Below are positions 11,220 through 22,028 of a stretch of DNA of 64,000 nt, piece by piece. Under the pieces are notes generated by a model that saw nothing but the letters and a program-made list of their open reading frames with translations, was not told the origin of the DNA and did not search any database. How positions within the stretch are numbered: position 1 is the stretch's first letter; every line of letters starts with the position of its first letter. A program made the translations under genes and the position numbers. Source of the DNA: Ehretia macrophylla (lineage: Eukaryota; Streptophyta; Magnoliopsida; Boraginales; Ehretiaceae); NCBI GenBank assembly GCA_037974665.1, contig CM075780.1, positions 4,622,501-4,686,500 of the forward strand, given 5' to 3'.

Positions 11220-11430
11220 TTAGATTGCTTAAGCCGGGTTTAACTCTCGGACCATGGGTAGAGCCCTAAGATAATTAGGATGATTTGTTATGTGTTAAAT
11301 GTGCCTTCTATGTTCTATGTGCTTAAGTGACTTATATGCCTTAAGTGTTTTTAGAATTGTACCTATATTATGTTACATATCGTATGCCTTAGATTCTTAA
11401 CTGTTACATTTCAATAAATTGTGCCTATAG

Positions 11431-12408
11431 ATGGCTGGCCCTAGTACCCGTACTACTAATAGGAGCGGTGAACCTCAAGAGACCGGGGATGCCTATCAGA
11501 CTAATCCCGGAATAGCTATGTTTAATATGATGGCAACTGCCATGGATTGTGTATCACGTGTAATGGAGCGTCAGGATGCTCGTGAGGCCAACAACAACAT
11601 CAATAACAAGAATGAGGGTAACCATGGGAGACATAGCAGAATGAAGGAATTCCTTGACTTTCGCCCGTCTAAATTCTACGGGGAAGCTGATGATGAGAAA
11701 GCGGAGGCTTGGCTGTTCGAGATCGAGAAGATTTTCAGGCCACTTGATTATACAGATGAAGAGAAAGTGGAGTTTGCTGTATTTCTGTTGCACGGGGATG
11801 CCGAGCATTGGTGGCACACTGTACAGGCACTATGGGAGACTGATCAGACACCTTGCCTGTGGAGTAATTTTGTTAAGGCATTTAAGGAAAAATATGTACC
11901 TGCAGTTTCCAGGCAGAGGCGGATCGAGGAGTTTATGCACTTGACCCAGGGTAATATGACGGTGGCCCAGTACGAGGCACATTTTGATCGACTGTCCCGT
12001 TATGCTCAATATATGGTTTGTACTCCGGAGGCAAAAATGTGGAAATTTACTGTTGGTTTGAGGCTAGAGATTCAGGACCAGTTAGCTTCTCATGACTTCG
12101 ATACTTATTCTGCTCTCTTTGCTGCTGCCTCTCAAGTTGAGAAGAGGAAACTAGATGGAGCCGGTTCGAGTCAACCAAACAAGAAACCATACCAGCCTCC
12201 ATCTCAGCAGAGGAAATTCTCGAGTCAGGGTCGTAACCAGGGCCAGAGCCAGAGCAGGTCAGGGAATAACCATGGCCCAACGAAAGCGCCATCAGCCTCT
12301 TCCGCCCGTGGATCCACAGGTAGTTCACCTGCTACTCAGTCCGTCAGCTACTCATATTGTGACAGGAAGGGGCATACCGAGGCCCAGTGTTGGAGGAAGT
12401 TGGGATGA
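11431..12408 (+). pseudogene. gag: Element 1 gag (capsid and first zinc knuckle), ends at premature TGA
   Basis: The nucleocapsid precursor that packages element RNA. It starts with MAGPSTRT, conserved in element 2, 234 bp after the LTR. Residues ~70-235 are the retrotransposon Gag domain (motifs AEAWLFEIEKIF, GDAEHWW, QYEAHFDRLSRYA). Residues ~240-300 are a basic, Q/S-rich linker. The first CCHC knuckle near residue 308 reads YSYC....H....C, its first Cys replaced by Tyr. The frame stops at 12406-12408 (TGA), where element 2 has an Arg CGA codon, between the two zinc knuckles. The reading frame itself continues unbroken into the protease. Confidence 0.85.
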
Positions 12409-12411
12409 TGT

Positions 12412-13374
12412 ATGAGGTGCGGCAGTGATCAGCACCAGATTAAGGATTGCCCTAAACGTCAGGCAGGGCAGAATCAGGGTAAACCAGCCCGTAGAGGCAA
12501 GACTCCAGTTCCTAGGGTCCAGGCTCGAGCCTATGCTATCGAGTGCGAGGAGATTCCAGATGAGACCACTGTTGTTGAAGGTACATTCTTCATACTGAAT
12601 CAACTTGTTAAGGTGTTAATTGATCTGGGTGCTACTCATTCATTCATTACTCCCTTATGTGTGGAACGTGTGAAATTGAAAGTTGTATGTTTGCCATATG
12701 AGGTAGAAGTTGGCACTCCAATGGGTTCTAAACTTGTAACTAGTTCAGCTTGTAAAGCATATAGAATCCAAATTAAGGATAGGGAATTCTTAGCCAATCT
12801 TATTGTATTACCTTTTCGAGACTACGAGGTCATTTTAGGGATGGACTGGCTGGCAAAACATCATGTCCAACTGGATTGCCGGGCAAAGATTATAACGTTC
12901 CGGGTACCTGATCAACCGATACTGGAGGTTTTGGGCCGAAGAGATTTCACCGGGAGTTCCATCATTTCATCTACAAAAGCAGTGAAGTCCTTAAGGAAAG
13001 GATACAGCGGATACTTGGCTTACCTTATCAACAAGCCGTCGGATAAAGCTAAGTTGGAGGAGATGCCTGTAATCAAAGACTATGCAGATGTGTTCCCTGA
13101 AGAATTACCCGGTTTGCCCCCAAATCGGGAGATCGAGTTTGTTATTGAGTTGCTACCTGGCACCCAGCCGATATCAAAAGCTCCCTATCGTATGGCATCG
13201 GCTGAGCTACAAGAATTAAAGGACCAATTGCAAGGATTGCTGAAGAAGGGATTTGTACAACCGAGCTCTTCATCGTGTGGTGCGCCCGTGCTATTTGTTA
13301 AGAAGAAAGATGGAACGTTGAGACTATGCATTGACTATCGAGGTTTGAACCAAGTGACTGTCAAGAATAAATAG
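12412..13374 (+). pseudogene. pol: Element 1 second zinc knuckle, protease and start of RT
   Basis: Same frame as gag. It begins with an intact CCHC knuckle ([14 protein letters not shown]). The aspartic protease follows near residues 65-150, with its active-site region [12 protein letters not shown] (element 2 has DPG; many plant relatives DSG or DPG), then [10 protein letters not shown]. The RT N-terminus has [21 protein letters not shown] and [18 protein letters not shown]. It stops with TAG at 13372-13374, where element 2 has Tyr in [12 protein letters not shown]. The DLG active site may weaken the protease, but this cannot be judged from sequence alone. Confidence 0.85.
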
Positions 13375-13383
13375 CCGCTTCCC

Positions 13384-14547
13384 TTGATTGACGAGTTATT
13401 TGATCAACTGCAAGGAGCCAAAGTGTATTCAAAACTCGACTTGAGACAAGGGTATTATCAGTTGCGGATCAAGAAGGAAGATGTGCCTAAAACGGCTTTC
13501 AGGACGAGATATGGGCACTATGAATATGTGGTGATGCCTTTTGGACTAACTAATGCCCCTGCAGCTTTTATGGATTTGATGCATAGGGTGTTTCACCCCT
13601 ACTTGGACCAATTTGTAGTAATCTTCATTGATGATATTTTGGTATACTCGAAATCGGAGGCGGAGCATGAGCAACATCTGCGGTTGGTACTGCAGAAACT
13701 TCGAGAGCATCGATTGTATGCAAAGTTTAGCAAATGTGAATTCTGGTTGCAGCAGATTGCATTTTTGGGGCATATCATATCCCAAGAGGGAATAGCGGTA
13801 GATCCAGCAAAGATCGATGCAGTGATGTCTTGGAAGAAGCCGGAAAATGTTACGGAAGTCCGGAGTTTTCTTGGTCTAGCCGGCTACTATCGGAGGTTCA
13901 TGAAGGATTTCTCTAAGATTGCAGGACTGCTTACAAAGCTCACTCAAAAGAAAACCAAGTTCGTGTGGGATGATAAGTGTGAGAACAGCTTCCAAGAGTT
14001 GAAGAAGAGATTGACTACTGCACCAATTCTTGCATTGCCTGAAGGGAGTCAATGTTTTGTAATCTATAGCGATGCTTCGAAAGAAGGATTGGGATGTGTA
14101 TTGATGCAAAATGGAAGAGTAATTGCATATGCTTCTAGGAAACCGAAGCCGTATGAGATGAATTACCCGACACATGATTTGGAGTTAGCGGCTATTGTGT
14201 TTGCACTCAAGAAATGGAGGCATTATCTGTGGGGTAACAAGTTTGAGGTATTTACCGATCATAAGAGCTTGAAATACTTGTTCTCTCAAAAGGAGTTGAA
14301 TATGAGGCAAAGGCGGTGGATGGAGCTTTTGGACGATTACAACTGCTCAATTAATTATGTGCCCGGTAAGGTGAACGTAGTTGCAGATGCCTTAAGCAGA
14401 AAAGCAAGCATGGCGAAACTGGAAGTCAAGGTGCAGGAGTTGTTGGAGGAAGCGTTTCTATGGAAACCACAATTGACTCAGAAGGGGTTACTTTTTGCCA
14501 CTACCCAAGTTCAATCGACCTTGTTATCTGAGTTACGAGAGGCTTAA
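13384..14547 (+). pseudogene. pol: Element 1 reverse transcriptase core and RNase H
   Basis: Copies element RNA into DNA and removes the RNA template. RT motifs in order: [15 protein letters not shown] (residues ~15-29), [16 protein letters not shown], then FIDD at 81-84, the metal-binding pair of the active site, then FLGHIIS. The RNase H domain keeps its acidic residues: D230 (YSDAS), E267 (DLELAA), D292 (FTDHKSL) and D335 (VADALSR). The real domain starts upstream of this Met, beyond the TAG at 13372. The frame stops with TAA at 14545-14547, where element 2 has a Gln codon. A tether and integrase zinc region without a start codon follow in the same frame. Confidence 0.88.
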
Positions 14548-14826
14548 CAGAAGGACCAACAATTTCAAAAGATTAAGGAAAGCAACACAGATTTCAAGTT
14601 TCATGATGATGGTGTTTGGAGGTTTAGGAACCGGGTTTGTGTTCCCAATGAGCCAGAGCTGAAAAAGAAGATTCTTGAGGAAGCGCATAATTCAAGATAT
14701 ACTATTCACCCCGGTGGAACCAAGATGTATCGGGATTTCAAGCAACACTATTGGTGGAATAACATGAAAAGAGAAATTGCGGAGTTTTTAGCACGGTGTT
14801 TAACTTGCCAGAGAGTCAAAGCATAA
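14548..14826 (+). pseudogene. pol: Element 1 integrase N-terminal zinc-binding part, between two stops
   Basis: Open in the gag-pol frame between TAA 14545 and TAA 14824. It encodes the HHCC domain of integrase: H in EEAHNSRYTIHPGG (two His), then CLTCQRVKA (two Cys). The closing stop replaces the Glu codon found in element 2 (VKAEHQRP). The domain normally grips the ends of the element's DNA. Confidence 0.8.
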
Positions 14827-14856
14827 CATCAACGACCCGCAGGTTTACTTCAGCCG

Positions 14857-16020
14857 TTGGAGATTCCTCAATGGAAATGGGAACATATCACTATGAATTT
14901 TGTTATGGACCTGCCTAGATCACGGAAGGGTCGTGACGCCGTTTGGGTTATAGTAGATAGATTGACTAAGTCGGCGCACTTTTTACCAATAAACAAGGAG
15001 GATAGTCCTAAGAAACTGGGAGATATGTATGTGGCGGAGATTGTAAGATTGCACGGGATGCCTGTGAGTATTGTATTGGATAGGGATCCTCGTTTTACTT
15101 CCCAATTTTGGAAGAGATTGCAGGAAGCTTTGGGGACGAAATTGAGTTTTAGCACAGCTTATCACCCTCAGACGGATGGTCAATCGGAGAGAACTATTCA
15201 GATTTTGGAGGATATGCTGAGGGCATGTGTGTTGGACTTCGGGAAAGGATGGGAGAAATATCTATCTCTAGCGGAGTTCGCCTACAACAATAGTTATCAG
15301 GCCACTATCGGGATGGCCCCATTTGAGGCGCTGTATGGACGTAAGTGTCGATCCCCAATCTACTGGGATGAAGTAGGTGAGACGAAGACTTTTGACCCAA
15401 CCCTTTTACCTGAACTGATGAAAACTGTTGATAACATCCACCTCATCCGGAAACGGATGCTTACCGCCCAGAGCAGGCAGAAGAGTTATGCAGACCGACG
15501 GAGACGGAGTCTCGAGTTTGAGGTTGGCGACAAGGTGTTCTTGAAGATATCACCCCGGAGGGGACTGATTAAACATGGCATGGGTGGAAAGCTGAGCCCG
15601 AGATTTGTAGGACCGTTTGAGATAGTTGAGAAAGTTGGCAAGTTGGCGTACCGCCTAGCACTACCCCAGAACCTCTCCAATATTCACGACGTCTTTCATG
15701 TTTCAATGCTGCGGAAGTACCATCCCGACCCGTCGCATATCTTGGAGCCAGAGCCGTTGCAGCTTCGGGAGAACTTGTCCTACGAGGAGAGGCCCATTTG
15801 GATCCTAGACCAACAGGATTGGGAGTTGCACAACAGAACTATACATATGGTGAAAGTGCTGTGGGATCATCATGGACTCGAAGAAGCAACGTGGGAAAGG
15901 CGAGACCAGATGGAGCAACAGTATCCAGCTTTATTTCAAGGTAATATTGAATTTCGGGACGAAATTATTTTAAGGAGGGGAGGATGTGAGGCCCGACCCC
16001 GATTTGTGTGCAAAACCTAG
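14857..16020 (+). pseudogene. pol: Element 1 integrase core, GPY/F module and chromodomain
   Basis: Inserts the cDNA copy into chromatin. Core motifs: ITMNF near residue 14, VLDRD with D75, and QSERT with E111; the D75-E111 spacing is the usual 35 residues. The first catalytic Asp (ITMDF in element 2) is Asn here, so strand transfer should fail even without the stops. VGPFEIVEKVGKLAYRLALP is the GPY/F module. Residues ~318-367 (RPIWILDQQDWELHNR...VLWDHHGLEEATWERRD) are a chromodomain, the part that ties chromoviruses to heterochromatin. One A is missing after the chromodomain relative to element 2, where the protein ends at GKY, so this frame runs through the polypurine tract into the 3' LTR. 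Confidence 0.88.
15972..15984 (+). other. Polypurine tract, element 1
   Basis: AAGGAGGGGAGGA directly before the 3' LTR; the RNase H-resistant primer for plus-strand DNA. Confidence 0.88.
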
Positions 16021-16734
16021 CTTCGTGTGCCCTAACCTAGATTTACGTGCTATGACCTAGGTTTAAGAATTGTGTTCATTTTATGTGCCATGCATTGAAT
16101 TACGTGCATTCGTTTGGGATTGCGTGCATTTACTCGAAAAACGTGCGTCTGTCTTGTAGTTCGTGTCCTACCTCGTAGTACGTGCCCTAAACCTAGGAAA
16201 GCGTGCCTTCACGCTCAGCAAGAAATCATCTTTCATGAAGCACTAGACTATTAAACAATCCTACAAAATCCACTAACAATATAATAATCCAAATTCCATT
16301 CACTAGAAGACAAAAAAGGCACCAAACACTAGACATTTCTTATTCTTTATTCTTTGTTCTTTTTGCATTTTCAACACACAACAATTAACACCCAAAAGAT
16401 GACAAGAATTCAGCCATTTCATTACCCTTGGCCGACCATACCATGGTTTTGCACAAGGTTTGAGCATTTTTTTTTATTCTATTGCATGCCAAGACAATTT
16501 ATGACTCAAAGCATTAAAAAATTGCTCAAAATTCACTCAATCACCTCACCATTCTTGACCACAGCACCTTGCCCATCCTAGCAATTTCAAAATAGCACAT
16601 TGGAGACACAAAATGCAGAATTTTGAAGCCCAAGGCCGACATTCTCCTTGAAGATGCAAAAGGCTTCCTTGCTTGTCATTTTCTTCATTTCTTTTCACTC
16701 ATTTCTCTCCTCATCTCTCCTTTCTCTCTCATTC
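15985..16734 (+). repeat. Element 1 3' LTR, first ~750 bp only
   Basis: Starts TGTGAGGCCCGACCCC and follows the 5' LTR closely, with scattered substitutions, to about 16725. The text then changes abruptly to the terminal sequence of element 3's LTR at 16735. About 2.8 kb of this LTR is absent here; roughly 750 bp of that is the fragment at 6233-6984. Confidence 0.88.
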
Positions 16735-16791
16735 TGCAATTTAAATGAACTTTAAATGCTATTAAATATATGCCAGGTTTGGGATATCACA
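16735..16791 (-). repeat. Element 3 3' LTR stub
   Basis: 57 bp matching 21085-21141 with one difference near the end (GGGATATCACA against GGGGTATCACA). It is the U3 terminus next to the polypurine tract; the rest of the LTR has been lost at the junction with element 1. Confidence 0.88.
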
Positions 16792-16808
16792 TCCTTCCCC
16801 CCTTAAAA
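16792..16808 (-). other. Polypurine tract, element 3
   Basis: On the minus strand TTTTAAGGGGGGAAGGA, abutting the 3' LTR stub. Confidence 0.82.
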
Positions 16809-16919
16809 CAATTGCGTCCTCGCAATTCTTCTTCTAATAGAACTCTACATCCACTGAAATCCAACTCTGACTAATCTTCTTCAGCTGCTGAGCAAGTATA
16901 TTAATCAAGATTACCAATA

Positions 16920-18000
16920 GGGAAGTTTAAGAAGAAATTCCAAGTAGTAATGCCGAATAAAGGCTCAAATGTAGATACCGTACAAGAATCCCGTTGACAC
17001 GAATACCGAAAAAGAATAAAATTCCAACCAAAAGCACCGAGATAATACCAATAAAGACTAAAGCAAAGATACTGTAGATGTCATTAATACCACACAATAA
17101 CGACAAGAAGAATACCCCACGCACGAATCTCCAATAGAAGTCTAACTTTTACTGCCCGAGAATCCCCAAGCAAAAAGCCAAATAAAGGCCCAATCAAAGG
17201 TTCCATCTAGAGGTCCAAGAATTACCCCGCTGGTCATGAATTTCATAGAAGAATTCCCTGTTAAAAGTGCTGGAGAAAATACTAAGAAACCCAATCAAAT
17301 ATACTTCAAAAGTTCCAAAGAAGCCTTCCAAAAAATAACCCCATAGGACAACCAATTAGATTCCGAGTATCGCTATCAAATGCTGAGAAGAAGGTCTAAG
17401 GAATAGCAGAGAAAATATAATGTGCCCAATAAGACAATCAAGTTGAATAACAAACATAGCTTCCCAGATGGATGAAAACTCCAAGGATAAACACTGAACT
17501 GGTGAACAATATACCGAAACCAAAATCTGAGGCCTCTTCACTGTTTGCCAAGTGAGAACTTCATACAACCTTGCTAATATGGAAAATACCAATAGAACGG
17601 CCAATAAGAATTTCAAAGAATACCATAAGTAGTATTATACAATAAGTCTGATAGGAACTCCAAATACCAACCTACTGAGGAACACTGAAAAAGATATCCA
17701 AAACAATGCTCCAATAAGAAAGTAGCCAAGTTTGCCCAATAAGTAAATACTAAATAATTGGTCACTGAGAATTCCATAAAATACCATTGAAGAATTTCCA
17801 ATCAGGAATGCCAGTATCACACCAATAAAAACCGAGACACATATGCCATAGATAATACCATACAGTAAGTCCGATTGAGATCCCAATAGCCAAGTCTACC
17901 GAGAAGTGCCAACAAAAGATTCCAAAGAATACCCAATAAGAAAACCAAAGAATGCTCTCCAAAGAACAGCTAAATAGAACCTTAAAAGAAAACTACTCTT
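16920..18000 (-). repeat. Degenerate short-motif region inside element 3
   Basis: About 1.1 kb built of loosely repeated words such as CCAATAAGA, GAATACC, AATTCCAA and ACCAATA on the plus strand (TATTGG, GGAATTC, GGTATT on the minus). Open frames here (for example 17635-17886, minus) translate to hydrophobic strings rich in I, L, F and G that follow from the base composition. I see no recognised domain and do not call a gene. Confidence 0.5.
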
Positions 18001-18637
18001 TCACAACTGTTAAGCACAGAAGAGGACCCTAGAGATTAGCCAATAACCGAGCTCCAAAAGCAAACACCAACTTCCAAATCAAGGCTAGTTAAATTCCATT
18101 CATTTCATGCCAATCCATACACCTTGGAAGGCCAGCTGTGAACCACTTCTTCAGGGGAGGAAGAGGACTTACTTACCATTTTCATAGGACATGTATGGAT
18201 GCCAATATATCACAGTTATACACATGCCTTAAACTATTATGCAAGCAAGTTTACGAAACAGTTTATTCAACAAAGTCACTCAAGCATGGCAATCAAGTCA
18301 AGCACAACATAATCAATTCAAATCATGACATAGCTAATTCAAGACATTTCAATACACACATTACAAGCAATACTTCAAGCAAATAACAATTCACGAGGTC
18401 GATTCAATTCACGAGGTCGATTCGATAGGTCAATTCAATGCACAACTAGACACTTCACTTTACTTGAGAAACATTTAACACATAACACATAACTATATCA
18501 CATAGGTGCATACTTTCAAGTCAAGACACACAATCTCACATACAAGCATACACTTTCAAGACACACTTAACAAGCACACATTCAAGGGTCACTACCCACC
18601 AGACCGAGGACCCTAACCCGGCTTATGAGCTAGACAA

Positions 18638-18649
18638 GCTCTGATACCA
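18638..18649 (-). other. Primer-binding site, element 3 (initiator Met tRNA)
   Basis: Minus-strand TGGTATCAGAGC, 2 nt from the LTR end: the normal spacing for a plant LTR element. Confidence 0.92.
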
Positions 18650-18651
18650 CC

Positions 18652-21141
18652 TGTAACACCCCAATCCCTCTCGAGACCGGAGGTTCTATCAATCGATCTA
18701 ATCACAACCCAAACCAAACCCCGGCATAATTTTCAGGGAAAACGGACGGAGTCTCCCCTGTTTCTAGGCGAAATGTAAAACCTGCGACAGCATATAAGTG
18801 GACCAACACCGTGTCCAACCATACAAACTACCTCAAGGCCATCCGAGCCTCGGTTCTCAATAATTAAACTCAGCAAGTATACATATATTTCCAATTTAAA
18901 AGCTAACCTATCTCTTTTCATTTTTGACAAGTACATTCAAACTAGACAATTAAACCATACTAAGCTACTGCATAAAATAAACTATCATGCCATTCTAATT
19001 CTTTTCCTTGGGACATTACAAATATGCATTGAAGTTAAGCTATGCTAACTGATTACATAACTAGCTTATCGATTTACCTCAACTATTTAGCTAATTTAGA
19101 TTACATTTCTTTTAACAATAAATACATACAACATATGAAAGCATATATCTTTACAACTTCGACACTCAAGCCACATAGGCACGCAAGACAACTCTTCAGG
19201 CACGAACTTTCATGAAATCACGAACTTTCCAGCTAACATGACATTTCCTGAAATGTGGTGGTGAGGAGTGAGTATTCACAACACGTATACTCAGTGAGGG
19301 CGTGACATATATCGAGTTGGAGAGAAAGAAAGTCGTGCAATGCAAATAGACACAGCTAAGCAATAAAATCAATAAGAAAGCATTCAATACAAACGAAAAT
19401 ATATTAAACATTCAAGAAAGCATTAACACAACCATTCAAAGCTATACCACACTCTAAAGGCTATGGTTCACTCTTACGAGCAATATACCATTTCACGAGC
19501 GATACATCAATCTCGAGCTTGATGTTGACAACGATGACAATAAGCGTGCAACCACCTTATAACACCAGTTTGGAATACCCCGGGAGTAACCATCAATTCT
19601 ACGACCCAAATCTCCCTGGGAGGCAACCCAAGCGAGAAAAGGGAATAGCCACGGAGCTAGAGCAACCAACACTGGCAACCCGAGGCTACCCAGAGAGGCC
19701 CATCACTCACGCGCTGGACACTATGCAATGCAAGACTCGATACAAGGCGATAAACGAGCGATAGCACAACAACACATATAGAGGAGATAACCGAGATATC
19801 AAGCATTATTCAACAATTGTTAAACATTTCAATCAATAATCAACTCTAACAAGCGTAATAAGCATTAACAAGCATTTACAATCAAACAAGCAACAAGAAC
19901 AACACCAACTAACATTATCAAGCAATAACAAGTATTCTATAGGCATTATAAGCATTCTATAGGCAATATACTATGAAAACACACAAAATCCCAAAAATGA
20001 CCCCAACTTTCAAACGCTACTACTTTCAAACGAGCCACGAGCTTTGGAAACCGACTTCAACTACAACTATACTAACCAAACACCCAACCAATGCCATAAT
20101 CGCACCAAAAGTGCTTCCATGGCCTCCCGAAACAATGCCATCACGCAAAACGAAAAAACACTAAACTCGAACTAAACGACCCCGACTTTCACCAAGGCAT
20201 TTTTCTCATTTTTTCCATTACGCAACCTAAACAAACCATGCATTTAGACATTCTAGCATACCTAGCACCTTTTCACATCAACAGAAAGCATAACAGCGCA
20301 ACTTCATCGAAACGGGGGTTTACTATTCACTATTTACTATTCATTACACAATTTATATTTCAAATTCGATATTCAACCGCAGAAAATGTTAAAAAGCTAT
20401 AAATACACGTTCTACAATTGCTAGAGAACATTCTTTAAGCAATGAAATAGACAAAATAACAACCTACGGTTAAATCACAAAAATTAAAGTTTATGTTCAA
20501 CATTTTCAAATGCGCAAATAACGATGAAACCCTCACCTTAGATGCTCCTAGACGCTAGGAAAACCACGCTGGATGCCTCGGAAACCACCCCGCACAAGCT
20601 CTCGCGAAGAAATTGAAGTTTGAAGTTGAAATGTTTTTTTTTCCCTTTTTCTTCCATGGTTTCAGCCATGGCCTTCTTTATTTCCTGATTTTGCTCTTTT
20701 GTTTCGTATTTCATACTTAAATAAAAGATGACAAATGGTCAAAGCTTCGGTCAACCCGCTAAACCAAAACAGCTATGCGCGACCTTACAAAAACGGCTAT
20801 AACTTCTTCTAGAAAACTCCAATTCACGAACGGTTTGAAGCCTCAGAAACTAGACTCATAGAGCTTTCCAACCATATATAATTTGCTACCTAACTCTTCC
20901 CCAATTGGTTCAGATTTAATTCCGAAGTTGACCCAAAATTTGACTAACTTAACATTGCATTTTTTTATTTCTAATCCCAAGTTTGCCCTTTATTAAACAT
21001 TTCAAAAATTTTCACCTTGTCCTAGTTGGTCATTGTAGATGAAAAGTCAACTAGTTAGGTCAAAGAAGGTGAAAGGTCAAAAAATGCAATTTAAATGAAC
21101 TTTAAATGCTATTAAATATATGCCAGGTTTGGGGTATCACA
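18652..21141 (-). repeat. Element 3 5' LTR
   Basis: 2490 bp, from TGTGATACCCC at 21141 to GGTGTTACA at 18652 on the minus strand. It is AT-rich, with runs of short direct words (CAAGCA, AACAAGC) near 18180-18600 and 19800-19960. A TGAGTAT/ATACTCA hairpin lies at 19269-19293. A block at about 19555-19720 is recognisably similar to the LTRs of elements 1 and 2. No gene seen. Confidence 0.88.
19269..19293 (-). promoter_or_regulatory. TGAGTAT/ATACTCA hairpin module in element 3 LTR
   Basis: Seven-base perfect stem over an 11-nt loop. On the minus strand it is followed by CTCCTCACCACCACATTTCAGG. Same position relative to the LTR end and same CTC(A/G)C lead-in as in elements 1 and 2. Confidence 0.5.
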
Positions 21142-21232
21142 GTTAAGCCCATTGGGCCTTTTGAATGGGCCATCTCTCTAGGCTGGGACTGTGAACAGTT
21201 AACACGTAAAGAAATTATGCCCTCAACATGAC

Positions 21233-21351
21233 GGCTGCGATCATACCAGTACTCATGCATCGCATCCCATCAGAACTCCAAAGTTAAGCGTGCTTGGGCG
21301 AGAGTAGTACTAGGATGGGTGACCCCCTGGGAAGTCCTCATGATGCACCCC
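21233..21351 (+). rRNA. 5S: 5S rRNA gene copy, diverged
   Basis: Changes G3C, C18T, A22C, C28T, G31C, G48A, G108A and T111A. First gene after element 3; its 5' flank (CACGTAAAGAAATTATG) is intact from 21142. Confidence 0.88.
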
Positions 21352-21909
21352 CTTTTCAATTTTTTTTGCCCTGGTTAGGGTTGCCAAGATACTTTATCCA
21401 CTATATCTCTATTACTGAATCCCACGGAACATTGGGCAAGACAACTTTGTTTCACGTAGAGGCTGGGCCCGCAAACCAAGGGCATAGGGTTTGTGACTAG
21501 GTCTCCGTCGCTTTGGTGCCCATAACTTTTGATCCGTAAGGAGTTACGCGGCGCACAACATACCGTTGCAAAGCTCTCTAAGAGCTCTACGACGAGGGCA
21601 GCCAGTATGCTCGCTGTGCCCCTTTTTAGAGCCCAAAATCAAACGTTTTCATCAGTTTCTGCCAACTTTTCTTCTTTTACTCTGTTTTTCAGTCCCCGAT
21701 CGTACGTCGTGAACTGTTAAAAGGACGACAACCTGACTCGCGGGACATCAGAGGGCCCTACAACGAGTCGATATCACGTCTTGTATGCATGCTGCGTTGT
21801 TGAAGCGGATGGGTTGTCGTTAAGCCCATTGGGCCTTTTGAATAGGCCATCTCTCTTGGTTGGGACTGTGAACAGTTAACACGTAAAGAAATTGTGCCCT
21901 CAACATGAC

Positions 21910-22028
21910 GGGTGCGATCAAACCAGCACTAACGCACCGGATCCCATCAGAACTCCGAAGTTAAGCGTGCTTGGGAGAGAGTAGTACTAGGATGAGTGAC
22001 CCCCTGGGAAGTCCTCGTGTTGCACCCC
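21910..22028 (+). rRNA. 5S: 5S rRNA gene copy, S type
   Basis: Changes T12A, T24C, C67A (IE) and G86A (box C). I call this variant set the S type; it recurs at 23937, 36699, 38052 and 39405. Confidence 0.9.

Larger units (their letters stand above)
7660..16734 (+). mobile_element. Element 1: Ty3/gypsy chromovirus (Tekay/Del-like), 3'-truncated
   Basis: Order: 5' LTR (7660-11196), primer-binding site, one long gag-pol frame (Gag, protease, RT, RNase H, integrase, chromodomain), polypurine tract, then the first ~750 bp of the 3' LTR. The order PR-RT-RH-IN with a C-terminal chromodomain is that of plant chromoviruses. The 3.5-kb LTRs and iMet primer fit the Tekay/Del clade, an inference a phylogeny of RT would settle. 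All coding blocks are in one frame but broken by four stop codons, so the copy is not autonomous. Together with 6233-6984 it is the same insertion, split by an inversion and then truncated at 16734. Confidence 0.9.
16735..21141 (-). mobile_element. Element 3: non-autonomous LTR retrotransposon
   Basis: On the minus strand: 5' LTR 21141-18652, iMet primer site at 18649-18638, interior 18651-16792, polypurine tract, then a 57-bp stub of the 3' LTR. The LTR ends TGTGATACCCC...GGGGTGTTACA; its outer end and primer site resemble those of elements 1 and 2. The interior (1860 bp) has no Gag, RT or integrase motif in any frame. That makes it a LARD-like or internally deleted element, which would need proteins from a relative such as the chromoviruses here. 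No target duplication can be tested because the left end is gone. Confidence 0.82.

Noticed and set aside
12620..12640. DLG in the element 1 protease taken as an inactivating change
   Set aside because: Element 2 has DPG, and the third-position context varies among plant relatives (DSG and DPG are both seen). Loss of activity cannot be claimed from this alone.
17356..17886. Hydrophobic minus-strand frames suggesting membrane proteins
   Set aside because: They lie in the degenerate repeat of element 3. Overlapping frames give similar hydrophobic strings, which indicates biased composition rather than a gene.
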